DNA of 64,000 nucleotides, from NCBI GenBank assembly GCA_028404615.1, contig JAOOBT010000001.1, positions 186,001 through 250,000 of the forward strand, given 5' to 3'. Under the pieces are notes generated by a model. The model made no database searches. It saw nothing but the letters and a program-made list of their open reading frames with translations, and was not told where the DNA came from. Positions 7,729 through 17,314 of the stretch are shown here, one piece after another; within the stretch, counting starts at the first letter, position 1; every line of letters starts with the position of its first letter. This DNA comes from Candidatus Pelagibacter sp. GTDB lineage: Bacteria; Pseudomonadota; Alphaproteobacteria; Pelagibacterales; Pelagibacteraceae. A program made the translations under genes and the position numbers.

Positions 7729-9225
7729 ATGAGTAGTTTACAAATGCCAAAAGTTGATAAAGCAATTATGTCTAAAAAAGACAAAATAGCTTTAGATCTT
7801 CGTGGAATTATAAATTCGAAAAATGTTCTTTCTAGTCTTGATGAACTAAGACCTTTTGAAACTGATGGTTTGACAGCGTATAGACAAATGCCTCTTTTAG
7901 TAGTCATGCCTGAGACTGTAGAAGAAGTCAGTCAAATTTTAAAATATTGCAACGAAAATAAAATTAAAGTTGTTCCAAGAGGAGCTGGAACTGGTTTATC
8001 TGGTGGTTCTATGCCTTTAGAAGATTGTGTTTTAATTGCAATGGGTAAATTTAATAAAATTATTGAAATTGATTATGAAAACAGATGTGTAGTGACACAA
8101 CCTTGCGTTACAAATTTGGCTATTACTCACGCTGTTCAAGATAAAGGTTTTTATTACGCTCCAGACCCATCAAGTCAAATTGCATGCTCTATTGGTGGAA
8201 ATGTTGCTGAAAACTCTGGTGGAGTTCACTCTCTCAAATATGGAGCTACTACGAATAACCTTTTAGGTATCGAGGTGGTTCTAATGGATGGAACCATCAC
8301 TAGGTTCGGTGGAAAAGTAATGGATGCAGAAGGATACGATTTCTTAGGCTTGATGACAGGTTCAGAGGGCTTACTAGGTGTTATAACTGAGGTAACTGTA
8401 AAAATTTTAAAATCACCTGAAGTTGTTAAAGCGGCTTTAGTGGGCTTTCCTTCAATCGAAGATGCTGGAAACTGTGTTGCACAAATAATCGCAGAGGGAT
8501 GTATACCAGCAGGTATGGAAATAATGGATAAAGCTTTAACAAAAGCAACAAATGATTATTCTAAAGCAGGTTATCCAACCGATGCTGAAGCAATGATGAT
8601 TATAGAATTTGATGGAACAGAACATGAAGTTGAGGCTTATATTAATAAGGCAAAAGAAATCGCAGAGAAAAATAATTCCTCAAGTTTAAAAATTAGTAAA
8701 TCTAATGAAGAGAGACTAAAATTTTGGGCTGGCAGAAAAGCAGCTTTTCCTGCCTGCGGAGTTCTGGCTCCTGATTACATGTGTATGGACGGCTCAATTC
8801 CTAGAGGAAAGCTAGCTGAAGTTTTAAATGAAATCTCAAGGTTGTCTAAGAAATATAATTTGCAGGTAGCTAATGCATTCCACGCTGGAGACGGAAATCT
8901 TCACCCCTTAATAATGTTTGATGCAAATGATAAAGAGTCTTTAAGAAAATGTGAAGAATTTGGAGCTGATATCTTAAAGTATTGTGTCAAAGTTGGTGGC
9001 GCGCTAACTGGTGAACATGGAGTAGGTATTGAGAAGAGAGAGTTAATGTGCGAAGCATTCAATGATAAAGATATACAGCAACAATTAACAATTAAAGTGG
9101 CTTTAGATCCTAATTCATTATTAAATCCAGGCAAGGTTTATCCAATACTTAGAAAATGTGCTGAGGAAGGAAGAGTTCATGTCCATGGAGGAAAAACAAA
9201 ATTCCCAGACATCCCTAGATTTTAA
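7729..9225 (+). CDS. glcD: Glycolate oxidase subunit GlcD (FAD)
   Basis: GlcD is the large FAD subunit that oxidises glycolate (or D-lactate) to the 2-oxoacid. The 498-residue protein has an N-terminal PCMH-type FAD-binding domain (about 55-235; PRGAGTGLSGG and the SIGGNVAENSGG loop are clear) and a C-terminal FAD-oxidase domain with the NAFHAGDGNLHP and GEHGVG motifs. It is followed by glcE (overlap) and glcF, the standard order. It could act on D-lactate, but the three-gene set favours glycolate. Confidence 0.93.
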   Translation: MSSLQMPKVDKAIMSKKDKIALDLRGIINSKNVLSSLDELRPFETDGLTAYRQMPLLVVMPETVEEVSQILKYCNENKIKVVPRGAGTGLSGGSMPLEDCVLIAMGKFNKIIEIDYENRCVVTQPCVTNLAITHAVQDKGFYYAPDPSSQIACSIGGNVAENSGGVHSLKYGATTNNLLGIEVVLMDGTITRFGGKVMDAEGYDFLGLMTGSEGLLGVITEVTVKILKSPEVVKAALVGFPSIEDAGNCVAQIIAEGCIPAGMEIMDKALTKATNDYSKAGYPTDAEAMMIIEFDGTEHEVEAYINKAKEIAEKNNSSSLKISKSNEERLKFWAGRKAAFPACGVLAPDYMCMDGSIPRGKLAEVLNEISRLSKKYNLQVANAFHAGDGNLHPLIMFDANDKESLRKCEEFGADILKYCVKVGGALTGEHGVGIEKRELMCEAFNDKDIQQQLTIKVALDPNSLLNPGKVYPILRKCAEEGRVHVHGGKTKFPDIPRF

Positions 9226-10438
9226 TCAAAATATTTTTAAACCAACTTCTAGAGAAGAAATAGTTGAGATAGTTAAAAATTGTTATAGAAGAAACATTCC
9301 CTTAGAAATCAACGGTTTAAAATCGAAAAATAAAATTGGAAGAAATTTTCAGTCTGAAAAAACTTTAGATCTTTCTCACTATAAGGGTATAATTGATTAC
9401 AAACCCGAGGAGCTTTATATTAAAGTTAAAGCAGGGACACCGCTTAAAGAAATAGTTGAAGAGCTTAATAAGAATAATCAGCAACTAGCTTTTGAACCTA
9501 ATGATTTTGGTTACCTATTTTCTGGAGAAAGTAACAGCGGTTCTATAGGTGGAGTTGTCTCATGTAATTTTGCTGGGTCACGAAGATTTAAAGTTGGAAG
9601 TGTTCGAGATCATATACTTGGCTTTCAAGGGATTAATGGAAAAGGTGAAACTATCAAATCAGGTGGGACAGTAGTTAAAAATGTTACTGGTTATGATTTA
9701 AGTAAATTAATATCAGGTTCATTCGGAACACTAACGATATTGACTGAACTTTCAATAAAAGTATTACCAAAACCTGAAACAAGCAAGACTTTAGTAATTA
9801 AAAATCCTCATCTTAAAAAAGCATTAAGTTATCTTGGAAAAGGATTGTCATCTTCAACCGATCCATCAGGTGGGGTATTTTATCCAGATTATTTTGGAAA
9901 AAATTTTGTTTTTAATGATCTTACTCATGAGGGAGGATTAACTGCTATCAGAATTGAGGGCCCAACAAATTCTGTTGAGCAAAGATTGAATAGATTGTCT
10001 AAAGAATTAGGTCTTTTGGATCAAGAGCTTTCAATTTTAGATAATGAACAAAGTAATATTTTTTGGAGTAGAACAAAAAATTTAGAGGTTTTTAAAAGTT
10101 TAAAAGGTAACTTGTTAAGAATTGTTGTGCCAATTAGTGAGACTTTACAAGTAATACAAAAATTCAAAAATTATGAGATAAAATATTTTATCGATTGGGG
10201 AGGAAGCCTAATTTGGGCTTCATTTGATCAGTTAAATACTAAAATACTAAATGAAATTAGGGGTATAGTAAGAAAACATCAGGGTTATATAACGTTAATC
10301 AAAGTTGAGGAGGATCTTAAAGCCTCTGCTGATATTTTTACAATAGATCCAATTAAGTATAAAATAAGCGAAAAAATTAAAAGGAGTTTTGATCCTAAAA
10401 GAATTTTTAACCCGGGAAAAATGTACACAGGAATTTAA
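9179..10438 (+). CDS. glcE: Glycolate oxidase subunit GlcE (FAD-binding)
   Basis: Second flavin subunit of glycolate oxidase. The protein (about 419 residues) has a PCMH FAD-binding domain with LEINGLKSK, the SIGGVVSCNFAG loop and the SGGTVVKNVTGYDLSKL motif typical of GlcE. The ATG at 9179 is chosen because it is preceded by a purine-rich Shine-Dalgarno sequence (AGGAAGGAAGAG, 9165-9176); a GTG at 9158 and an ATG at 9185 are alternatives. It overlaps glcD by 47 bp and ends exactly where glcF begins. Confidence 0.92.
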   Translation: MSMEEKQNSQTSLDFNQNIFKPTSREEIVEIVKNCYRRNIPLEINGLKSKNKIGRNFQSEKTLDLSHYKGIIDYKPEELYIKVKAGTPLKEIVEELNKNNQQLAFEPNDFGYLFSGESNSGSIGGVVSCNFAGSRRFKVGSVRDHILGFQGINGKGETIKSGGTVVKNVTGYDLSKLISGSFGTLTILTELSIKVLPKPETSKTLVIKNPHLKKALSYLGKGLSSSTDPSGGVFYPDYFGKNFVFNDLTHEGGLTAIRIEGPTNSVEQRLNRLSKELGLLDQELSILDNEQSNIFWSRTKNLEVFKSLKGNLLRIVVPISETLQVIQKFKNYEIKYFIDWGGSLIWASFDQLNTKILNEIRGIVRKHQGYITLIKVEEDLKASADIFTIDPIKYKISEKIKRSFDPKRIFNPGKMYTGI

Positions 10439-11737
10439 ATGCAGACATCATTTACTGAAAAACAACTTCAGAACAAAGATAATAAAACAAGTGAAACAAT
10501 AATTAGAAAGTGTGTCCACTGTGGAATGTGTAATGCTACTTGCCCTACTTACGGAATTAATGGGGAGGAATTAGAGGGACCACGAGGAAGAATATATCTT
10601 ATTAAAGATATGCTGGAAAATAAAAAACCAGCAACTAAGGAAATTGCGAAACATATTGACAGTTGTTTATCTTGTTATTCCTGCATGACTACATGTCCAT
10701 CAGGAGTTAATTATATGCATTTAATTGATCATGGAAGAAATTATGTAGAGGAAACTTATAAAAGACCTTTATTAGATAGATTATTTAGAAATATTCTCTC
10801 ATTTGTATTACCAAGACCTAAAGCGTTTTTGTTAATGGCTTGGTCTTCTAAAATTGTAAAACCATTCAGTTTTTTATTTCCTAAATTTATAAGAAATGCA
10901 TTGAACTTAATGCCTGATAAAATACCTGGAAAGAAATTAAAAGAAAAAAAAGTCTACGAGGTTGAGAAGGGCAAAAAAGTTTCGAGGGTTGCACTACTGA
11001 CTGGATGTGTTCAAAGAGTCATATCTCCTGAGATAAATGAGTCAACCATTAGACTTTTAAACAGACATAATGTTGAAGTTGTCGTTATGCCAGACATATA
11101 CTGCTGTGGATCTTTGAATCATCATTTAGGTAAGCAAAAATTAGCACACGAGTCTTTTAAGAATAATATAAATAGTTGGCATGAGGAATATCTTAAGAAT
11201 GGCTTAGACGCTATAATAAGCAATACATCTGGTTGCGGCACAACTTTAAAAGATTATGGTCATATTTTTAAAAATGACCAAGATCTAAAAAAAAAAGCAA
11301 AAAAAATTTCTGAATTAACAAAAGATATTACTGAATACTTAGATGAGAATTTAAAGTTAAATATAAATCTTAATACTGAAAAAAAATATAAAATTGCATA
11401 TCATTCAGCCTGTTCAATGCAACACGGACAAAAAGTTCATCAACAACCTAAAGATTTAATTTCAAAAACTGGTAATGAAGTTCTAGAAATACCAGAAGGA
11501 CATTTGTGTTGCGGGTCTGCTGGTACATACAATATTCTTCATCAAAAAATGGCAAAATCGTTATTAAAAAATAAAGTCAAAAATATTGAAAAAATTTCTC
11601 CCGATTTTATTTCAACAGGTAATATAGGCTGTATGACACAAATTTCATCTGGAACTAGAATTCCTATTATTCATACAGTTGAATTACTTGATTGGTTCAC
11701 AGGTGGACCCAAACCATATAAATTAAATAATTTCTAA
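10439..11737 (+). CDS. glcF: Glycolate oxidase iron-sulfur subunit GlcF
   Basis: GlcF carries electrons from the flavin subunits toward the quinone pool. The 432-residue protein has two 4Fe-4S clusters (C25, C28, C31, C35 and C76, C79, C82, C86), followed by two cysteine-rich CCG domains (CCGSLNHHLG near residue 222 and CCGSAGTY near residue 358). It starts directly after glcE and is followed 1 bp later by a D-2-hydroxyacid dehydrogenase. Confidence 0.95.
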   Translation: MQTSFTEKQLQNKDNKTSETIIRKCVHCGMCNATCPTYGINGEELEGPRGRIYLIKDMLENKKPATKEIAKHIDSCLSCYSCMTTCPSGVNYMHLIDHGRNYVEETYKRPLLDRLFRNILSFVLPRPKAFLLMAWSSKIVKPFSFLFPKFIRNALNLMPDKIPGKKLKEKKVYEVEKGKKVSRVALLTGCVQRVISPEINESTIRLLNRHNVEVVVMPDIYCCGSLNHHLGKQKLAHESFKNNINSWHEEYLKNGLDAIISNTSGCGTTLKDYGHIFKNDQDLKKKAKKISELTKDITEYLDENLKLNINLNTEKKYKIAYHSACSMQHGQKVHQQPKDLISKTGNEVLEIPEGHLCCGSAGTYNILHQKMAKSLLKNKVKNIEKISPDFISTGNIGCMTQISSGTRIPIIHTVELLDWFTGGPKPYKLNNF

Positions 11738-11738
11738 A

Positions 11739-12695
11739 ATGAAAAAAAAAATTTTTGTTACTAGAAGACTCCTCAAAGAAAACGAGGAGAAGCTTCAAAG
11801 CTTATTTGAAGTAACTTTAAATAAAGATGACAAAATTTATACACCTCAAGAAATTATTGATGGATCTAAAAATTATGATGGAATCTTAAGTTCGGTAACT
11901 GATCCAATCAATGCTGATACTATATCTAAATTGTCAAACTCTATTAAAATTATCGCTAACGGTGCAGTTGGCTTTGGAAATATAGATATTCAAGCTGCTA
12001 AAGCAAAAGGAATAACAGTTACAAATACTCCTGATGTTTTGACTGACGCCACAGCTGACATCCAAATATTACTTTTACTAGGAGCTTCTAGAAGAGCTTA
12101 CGAGGGTCGTATCGCAGCCGAAACTCAAAACTGGAAATGGTCTTTTGATTTTTTATTAGGAAAACAAATGTCAAATAAGAGATTAGGAATTCTTGGAATG
12201 GGCAGGATAGGTAGAGCGGTAGCTAAAAGAGCGAAGGCATTCGGTATGGAAATACATTATCATAATAGATCTAAACTTTCTTCTGATTTAGAAGATGGTG
12301 CAATTTATCATAAAGATTTAAAAAGTTTGTTTGAACAAAGTGAATTTTTGTCAATCAATTGTCCCGCTACTCCAGAAACAAAAAACTTGATAAATAAAGA
12401 AACCCTGAGTTACTTGAAAGAAAACACTGTAGTAGGTAATGCTGCGAGAGGGGATGTTGTGGATGATGACGCCATGGTAGAAGCTTTAAAAAATGGAACA
12501 GTCTTTGCATATGGATTAGACGTTTATAATGGCGAACCAAAAATTCATCCTGAATATCTAAAGTTAAAAAATATTTTTTTATTACCCCACTTAGGTAGTG
12601 CTACTAAAAGGACAAGATGGGATATGGCATTTAGAGCTACAAAAAATTTGGAAGATTTTTTTTCAGGAAAAAAACCACAAGATCAGGTGAATTAG
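11739..12695 (+). CDS. D-2-hydroxyacid dehydrogenase (glyoxylate/hydroxypyruvate reductase-like)
   Basis: NAD(P)-dependent enzyme of the D-isomer 2-hydroxyacid dehydrogenase family. The 318-residue protein shows the Rossmann GMGRIG loop (153-158), and the catalytic set R237 (NAARGD), E266 (NGEP) and H284 (LPHLGSA). Residues N176-R177 after the second beta strand (YHNRS) suggest a preference for NADPH, as in glyoxylate/hydroxypyruvate reductases. It follows glcF by 1 bp, which points to glyoxylate or a related oxoacid as substrate, returning it to the hydroxyacid. The precise substrate is inferred. Confidence 0.85.
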   Translation: MKKKIFVTRRLLKENEEKLQSLFEVTLNKDDKIYTPQEIIDGSKNYDGILSSVTDPINADTISKLSNSIKIIANGAVGFGNIDIQAAKAKGITVTNTPDVLTDATADIQILLLLGASRRAYEGRIAAETQNWKWSFDFLLGKQMSNKRLGILGMGRIGRAVAKRAKAFGMEIHYHNRSKLSSDLEDGAIYHKDLKSLFEQSEFLSINCPATPETKNLINKETLSYLKENTVVGNAARGDVVDDDAMVEALKNGTVFAYGLDVYNGEPKIHPEYLKLKNIFLLPHLGSATKRTRWDMAFRATKNLEDFFSGKKPQDQVN

Positions 12696-12800
12696 TACAC
12701 CTGTAGATTGAATCTGCAACTTAAAATAATTCTAAAAAGTTAGAGACTCTGATTTGAGTTTATGCTTAAATATTTCAGTTAATTAACTAATGGAGGACAT

Positions 12801-13949
12801 ATGTCAAAAATAAAAAAAGGAGTAAAAACTCCATCAAGACGTAAGTTCTTTAAAGCAGCAGCAGCTACGGGTGCTGCAGCGGCAGCAACTGTTGCAATGC
12901 CAAACATTGCTTTAGGTGCTCCTCAAACTTTAAAGATGCAAGCGGCTTGGCCGTCAGGCGCTAACATTTTCTTTGAAATGGCTGGCGACTACGCAAAAAT
13001 GGTAAGCGACATGTCTGGAGGTGAATTAAAAATTGATCTTCAGCCAGTTGGAGCTGTAGTTAAAACTTCGGAGATTGGACAAGCAGTAAGTTCAGGTGTA
13101 CTTGATATGGGACACTGGGTAACAGCTTACTGGTATGGAAAAAATCCAGCAGCTTCTCTATTCGGTACTGGTCCGTCATACGGTATGTCATCTCAAGAAA
13201 TTATGGGATGGATAGAGTATGGTGGAGGTAGAAAACTTTATGATGAAACTCTTGCAAAAGTAGGTTTCGATTATATTGGTTTCTTCCATATGCCTATGCC
13301 TGCACAGCCTTTTGGTTGGTTCAAAAAGAACGTAACTAAAGTATCTGATGTAAAAGGTATGAAGTACAGAACAGTAGGTTTAGCTACTAACGTATTAACA
13401 GCAATGGGAATGGTTGTAAGACAATTACCAGGTGGTGAAATTCAGCCTGCAATGAAGACAGGTTTGATCGAAGCTGCTGAGTTTAACAACCCAACATCAG
13501 ACTCTCAGTTTGGTATGCAAGACGTTTCTAAGCATTATCACTTAGGAAGCTTTCACCAATCACAAGAGATGTTTGAAATCCCAGTTAATAAGAAGACATT
13601 CAATGGATTATCGCCTAAACATCAGGCTATCCTAAAAAATGCCGCTTATGCTGCGAACAGTGATAACTACTTTAAAGCATTAGTAAGATACTCTGCTGAC
13701 TTATCTAAATTGATGAACCAGCACAAAGTAAATGTGTATCAAACATCTGATGCGATCTTAGCTCAACAATTAAAAGGTTGGGATAAAGTAATCGGAGATT
13801 TCAATAAGAAAGATCCATTCTTTAAAAAGATTGTAGATTCACAAAAAGCTTACGCAAAAAGAGTTATGAAATACTTACTCATGAACCAACCTAATTATAA
13901 GTTGGCTTACGAGAATGAATTTGGCTCTATAGCTAAAGTTAAAATTTAA
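12801..13949 (+). CDS. TRAP transporter solute-binding protein, TakP/FcbT1 type, Tat-exported
   Basis: Periplasmic binding component of a tripartite ATP-independent transporter. The 382-residue protein begins with a twin-arginine signal (SRRKFFKAA, R13-R14; cleavage near ALGA) and continues with the LKMQAAWPSG start and the AAEFNNPTSDSQFG segment typical of the family of TRAP binding proteins that includes the 2-oxoacid-binding TakP and lactate-binding relatives. A strong Shine-Dalgarno (GGAGG, 12792-12796) precedes the ATG. The neighbouring glycolate/lactate genes support a 2-hydroxy- or 2-oxoacid ligand, but this is inference. The gene is followed by a terminator and then dctQ and dctM. Confidence 0.92.
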   Translation: MSKIKKGVKTPSRRKFFKAAAATGAAAAATVAMPNIALGAPQTLKMQAAWPSGANIFFEMAGDYAKMVSDMSGGELKIDLQPVGAVVKTSEIGQAVSSGVLDMGHWVTAYWYGKNPAASLFGTGPSYGMSSQEIMGWIEYGGGRKLYDETLAKVGFDYIGFFHMPMPAQPFGWFKKNVTKVSDVKGMKYRTVGLATNVLTAMGMVVRQLPGGEIQPAMKTGLIEAAEFNNPTSDSQFGMQDVSKHYHLGSFHQSQEMFEIPVNKKTFNGLSPKHQAILKNAAYAANSDNYFKALVRYSADLSKLMNQHKVNVYQTSDAILAQQLKGWDKVIGDFNKKDPFFKKIVDSQKAYAKRVMKYLLMNQPNYKLAYENEFGSIAKVKI

Positions 13950-13964
13950 TTATATTTTAAACGT

Positions 13965-13996
13965 AAAAAGGGGGTGATAAATCACCCCCTTTTTTT
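13965..13996 (+). terminator. Intrinsic terminator between TRAP binding protein and membrane genes
   Basis: A 9-bp perfect GC-rich stem (970-978 with 981-989 of the 13.9 kb region; GGGGGTGAT/ATCACCCCC) is followed by seven T residues. It lies 16 bp after the stop of the binding-protein gene and 39 bp before dctQ. The A-run preceding the stem also pairs with the T-run. Partial read-through would give more binding protein than permease. Confidence 0.9.
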
Positions 13997-14034
13997 ATGG
14001 AAATAATAAAAAAATTAGCATAGTTTAAAAATTC

Positions 14035-14619
14035 ATGAGGGGATTTATTCATTTTGCAGATACCTTAAGCACTTCCGTTGGAAAGGCGTTTTCTTGGTGT
14101 ATCGTAATTTTAATGGGCGGAACTTGCTACGAAGTAGTTATGGCATATGCCTTTAATGCCCCTACCTTATGGAATTTTGATTTCAGTTTACAAATGTACG
14201 GTGCAATTTTTATGATGGCAGGTGCTTATACTCTTTCTACTGAGGCTCATGTGAGAGGTGATGTAATTTACAGACTTTTTAAACCAAGAACTCAGGGTTA
14301 CATCGATTTAGTTTTATATTTTATATTTTTCTTTCCAGGTGTGCTTGCTCTTGCATTTTATGGTTATGAGTACGCTTCGCTTGCATGGAAGATAAAAGAA
14401 ACTAGTTGGAACAGCCCTGCTCAAATTCAAATTTACATGGCTAAATCTTTAATTCCTGCTGCAGGAATTTTATTAATAATTCAAGGTATCAGCGAAGTTT
14501 GTAGAGCAATCATTTGTATTCAAACAGGACACTGGCCTGCAAGAATGGTTGTAGCAGAGGAAACAGAAAAAATGTTAATGAGAACTTCACAAGACGAGGA
14601 TCAAAAAGATGTTATTTAG
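14035..14619 (+). CDS. TRAP transporter small membrane subunit (DctQ type)
   Basis: The 194-residue protein is predicted to have four membrane helices and shows the DctQ pattern, including the conserved EAHVRGDVIYRLF segment (about residues 70-82). It belongs with the upstream binding protein and downstream DctM: dctQ and dctM overlap by 11 bp, and the terminator upstream separates the pair from the binding-protein gene. The small subunit's role is to help assemble or stabilise the large permease. Confidence 0.92.
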   Translation: MRGFIHFADTLSTSVGKAFSWCIVILMGGTCYEVVMAYAFNAPTLWNFDFSLQMYGAIFMMAGAYTLSTEAHVRGDVIYRLFKPRTQGYIDLVLYFIFFFPGVLALAFYGYEYASLAWKIKETSWNSPAQIQIYMAKSLIPAAGILLIIQGISEVCRAIICIQTGHWPARMVVAEETEKMLMRTSQDEDQKDVI

Positions 14620-15970
14620 TTTAACAAATCCCGAAATTGCAATTCTAATGATGGGAATATTCCTATTTGCAGTGCTACTTGGATTCCCAATAGCATTTAC
14701 ATTAATGGCAATGGGAGTTGGATTTGGTTATTACGCTTACTTTGATCCGACAAGAATGGAACATCTTTTTGATAATAGAATCTTCCAATTATTCGTTCAA
14801 AATACTTACACCGTTATGGATAATACAGTTTTGACTGCGGTCCCGCTCTTTTTATTTATGGGGTATTTAGTTGAAAGAGCTGGGATAGTTTCAAGATTAT
14901 TTTTTGCAATCAGACTAGCTTCTCACAGGTTACCAGCTTCAATGGCAGTAGCTGCGTTAGTTACTTGTGCTTTATTTTCTACAGCGACTGGAATTATCGG
15001 AGCCGTGGTAACTTTAATGGGGCTTCTTGCTTGGCCTGCTATGATAAGAGCAGGATATGATAAAAAGTTTGCATCTGGAGTAATTTGCTCTGGGGGTTGT
15101 TTGGGTATTTTAATTCCGCCTAGCATTATGTTAATCGTTTATTCTGTAATTGCTCAACTCTCTCCTTTAAGATTATTTGCTGCAGCAATTTTTCCAGGAT
15201 TATTATTAGCAGGATTATATATAGGTTATGCGGTAACTTTAGCTTATTTTAATCCTTCGATCGCACCTAAACCACCTAAGGAAGATATTCCACCAAGATC
15301 AGTAATTCTAAAAGAGGTAATGGTTTCTTTCTTACCGCTTTTCTCTTTAATAATTTTAGTATTAGGAACTATTTTAGGAGGACTAGCAACCCCGGCAGAA
15401 GCGGCAGCTGTTGGAGCATTTGGTGCATTAGTACTTTCATATTTTTATAAAACACTTAAGTGGAAAAATTTTAAAGAGTCGGTATTTTTAACTGCAAAAA
15501 CGACAGCCATGATTATGTGGTTGTTTATTGGTTCATGGACTTTTGCATCAGTCTTTTCGTATTTAGGCGGACACGAAGTATTTGAGCATTTCTTTAAATC
15601 AATGAACCTACAGCCTTGGCAGTTCTTAGTAATTACACAAATAATAATTTTCTTACTCGGTTGGCCATTAGAGTGGACAGAGATATTAATTATTTTTGTA
15701 CCAATATTTTTACCTTTAGTGGAATTTTTTGGTGTTAATCCTTACTTCTTTGCAATGTTAATTGCATTAAATTTACAAACCTCATTTTTAACTCCACCCA
15801 TGGCTATGTCCGCATACTATTTAAAAGGTGTGCAAACTAAAAATGTGGAGCTGTTGGATATTTTTAAAGGTATTATGCCTTTTCTAGGTATAGTTATATT
15901 AGCTATGTTTTTAATGTATCTCTTCCCGGGAATAGCCCTTTGGTTGCCAGATACATTATTTGCTAATTAA
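14609..15970 (+). CDS. TRAP transporter large permease (DctM type)
   Basis: The sodium-coupled permease of the TRAP system. The 453-residue protein has about twelve hydrophobic segments and the DctM family features: LMAMGVGFGYYA near the N-terminus, the GGCLGILIPPSIMLIVY segment near residue 167-183 and the LNLQTSFLTPPMAMSAYY motif near residue 389-406. It is the last gene of the transporter set; an amidase gene follows after 9 bp. Confidence 0.95.
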   Translation: MLFSLTNPEIAILMMGIFLFAVLLGFPIAFTLMAMGVGFGYYAYFDPTRMEHLFDNRIFQLFVQNTYTVMDNTVLTAVPLFLFMGYLVERAGIVSRLFFAIRLASHRLPASMAVAALVTCALFSTATGIIGAVVTLMGLLAWPAMIRAGYDKKFASGVICSGGCLGILIPPSIMLIVYSVIAQLSPLRLFAAAIFPGLLLAGLYIGYAVTLAYFNPSIAPKPPKEDIPPRSVILKEVMVSFLPLFSLIILVLGTILGGLATPAEAAAVGAFGALVLSYFYKTLKWKNFKESVFLTAKTTAMIMWLFIGSWTFASVFSYLGGHEVFEHFFKSMNLQPWQFLVITQIIIFLLGWPLEWTEILIIFVPIFLPLVEFFGVNPYFFAMLIALNLQTSFLTPPMAMSAYYLKGVQTKNVELLDIFKGIMPFLGIVILAMFLMYLFPGIALWLPDTLFAN

Positions 15971-15979
15971 CGAATTTAA

Positions 15980-17314
15980 ATGATAGACGTTACATCTTTA
16001 AGTGCTTACGAATTATCTCAAAAACTTCACTCAGGTGAAATATCGTCTGTTGATCTCTGTACAGCATATCTAGATAGAGTAAAAAAATTTGAAAAGGATG
16101 TTCAAGCTTGGCAATTTATAGATAAAAAACTTTTAATAGAAAAAGCTGAAGAAGCAGATACTTACAGAAAATCAGGAAAGCCTCTGGGGCCACTACATGG
16201 GATGCCAGTTGCAATAAAAGATATTATTGGAACTTATGATATGCCGACTGAATGTGGGACAGTTTTTAGAAAAAAAATGTCTAACTCACAAGACTCTGAA
16301 ATTGTAAACTTACTAAAAAATTCGGGAGCAATTATAATGGGCAAGACTGTCACTTGTGAACTTGCATACATACATCCCTCTAAAACTAAAAATCCACACG
16401 ATTACTCAAGAACACCAGGAGGGTCATCGAGTGGATCAGCAGCTGCTGTTGCAGCTCATATGGCGCCTTTATCTGTTGGTTCTCAAACTGGAGGTTCAGT
16501 AATCAGGCCAGCATCATATTGTGGAGTTGTTGGCTATAAACCCTCATATGGATTGATCTCAAGAAATGGTGTCTTAAAAGTTTCAGACAAATTAGATACA
16601 ATGGGTGTATTTGGCAAAACAGTAAAAGATGTTGCTTTACTTGCTAAGTCACTAATTAGAAAAGATTTACATGATCCCTCAACTGTCTACTTTGCTGCGG
16701 AAAAGATGGTGGAAGAATGTGAGAAAGGTCCTGTTTTTGATCCTAAGTTTATTTTTTATAAAACAAAAAATTGGAAAAATATTAATAAAAAATCACAGCA
16801 GGCTTTTGAATTTTTAATTAAAAATTTTAAAAAGAATATCGAAGTATTTGATACACCATCATATTTTGAGGATATTCCAAAGTATCATCAAATAATTCAT
16901 GAAGTTGACATGGCAAATAATTTTCAGGTTTATTATAAAAAAGATAAAACAAAACTTTCCAAAGAAATGAGAGAAGCTATCGCCAGAGGATTAAAATATT
17001 CGGCAAAAGAATATGGAGATGCTGCAGATTTTATGAAGCAAAGCTATGAGTCATACAAAGAAGTATTTGAGGATTATCATGGAATTATAACTCCATCATC
17101 AAGCGGTGTTGCTGACAAAGGATTAAAATCTACAGGGAGTGCAGACTTTCAAAAAATTTGGACTTATCTTGGTTTACCTACAATTTCATTACCTTTACTT
17201 ACAGGAGAAAATGACTTACCATTAGGTGTTCAGTTAGTTGGCGATAAACTTGATGATTTAAGATTTTTAGGAACAGCTAACTGGCTTGAGAAAAACTGTA
17301 GAGATGAAGGATAA
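15980..17314 (+). CDS. Amidase-signature family hydrolase
   Basis: The 444-residue protein has the complete amidase signature triad: K80 (VAIKD), cis-serine S150 in GGSSSGS and nucleophile S173 in QTGGSVIRP. The family hydrolyses amides or ureas, and includes GatA; there is no gatB or gatC next to it, and sequence outside the core suggests a stand-alone amidase. Its place 9 bp after the TRAP permease could mean it processes an imported amide, but the substrate is unknown. It overlaps the following small membrane gene by 11 bp. Confidence 0.85.
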   Translation: MIDVTSLSAYELSQKLHSGEISSVDLCTAYLDRVKKFEKDVQAWQFIDKKLLIEKAEEADTYRKSGKPLGPLHGMPVAIKDIIGTYDMPTECGTVFRKKMSNSQDSEIVNLLKNSGAIIMGKTVTCELAYIHPSKTKNPHDYSRTPGGSSSGSAAAVAAHMAPLSVGSQTGGSVIRPASYCGVVGYKPSYGLISRNGVLKVSDKLDTMGVFGKTVKDVALLAKSLIRKDLHDPSTVYFAAEKMVEECEKGPVFDPKFIFYKTKNWKNINKKSQQAFEFLIKNFKKNIEVFDTPSYFEDIPKYHQIIHEVDMANNFQVYYKKDKTKLSKEMREAIARGLKYSAKEYGDAADFMKQSYESYKEVFEDYHGIITPSSSGVADKGLKSTGSADFQKIWTYLGLPTISLPLLTGENDLPLGVQLVGDKLDDLRFLGTANWLEKNCRDEG

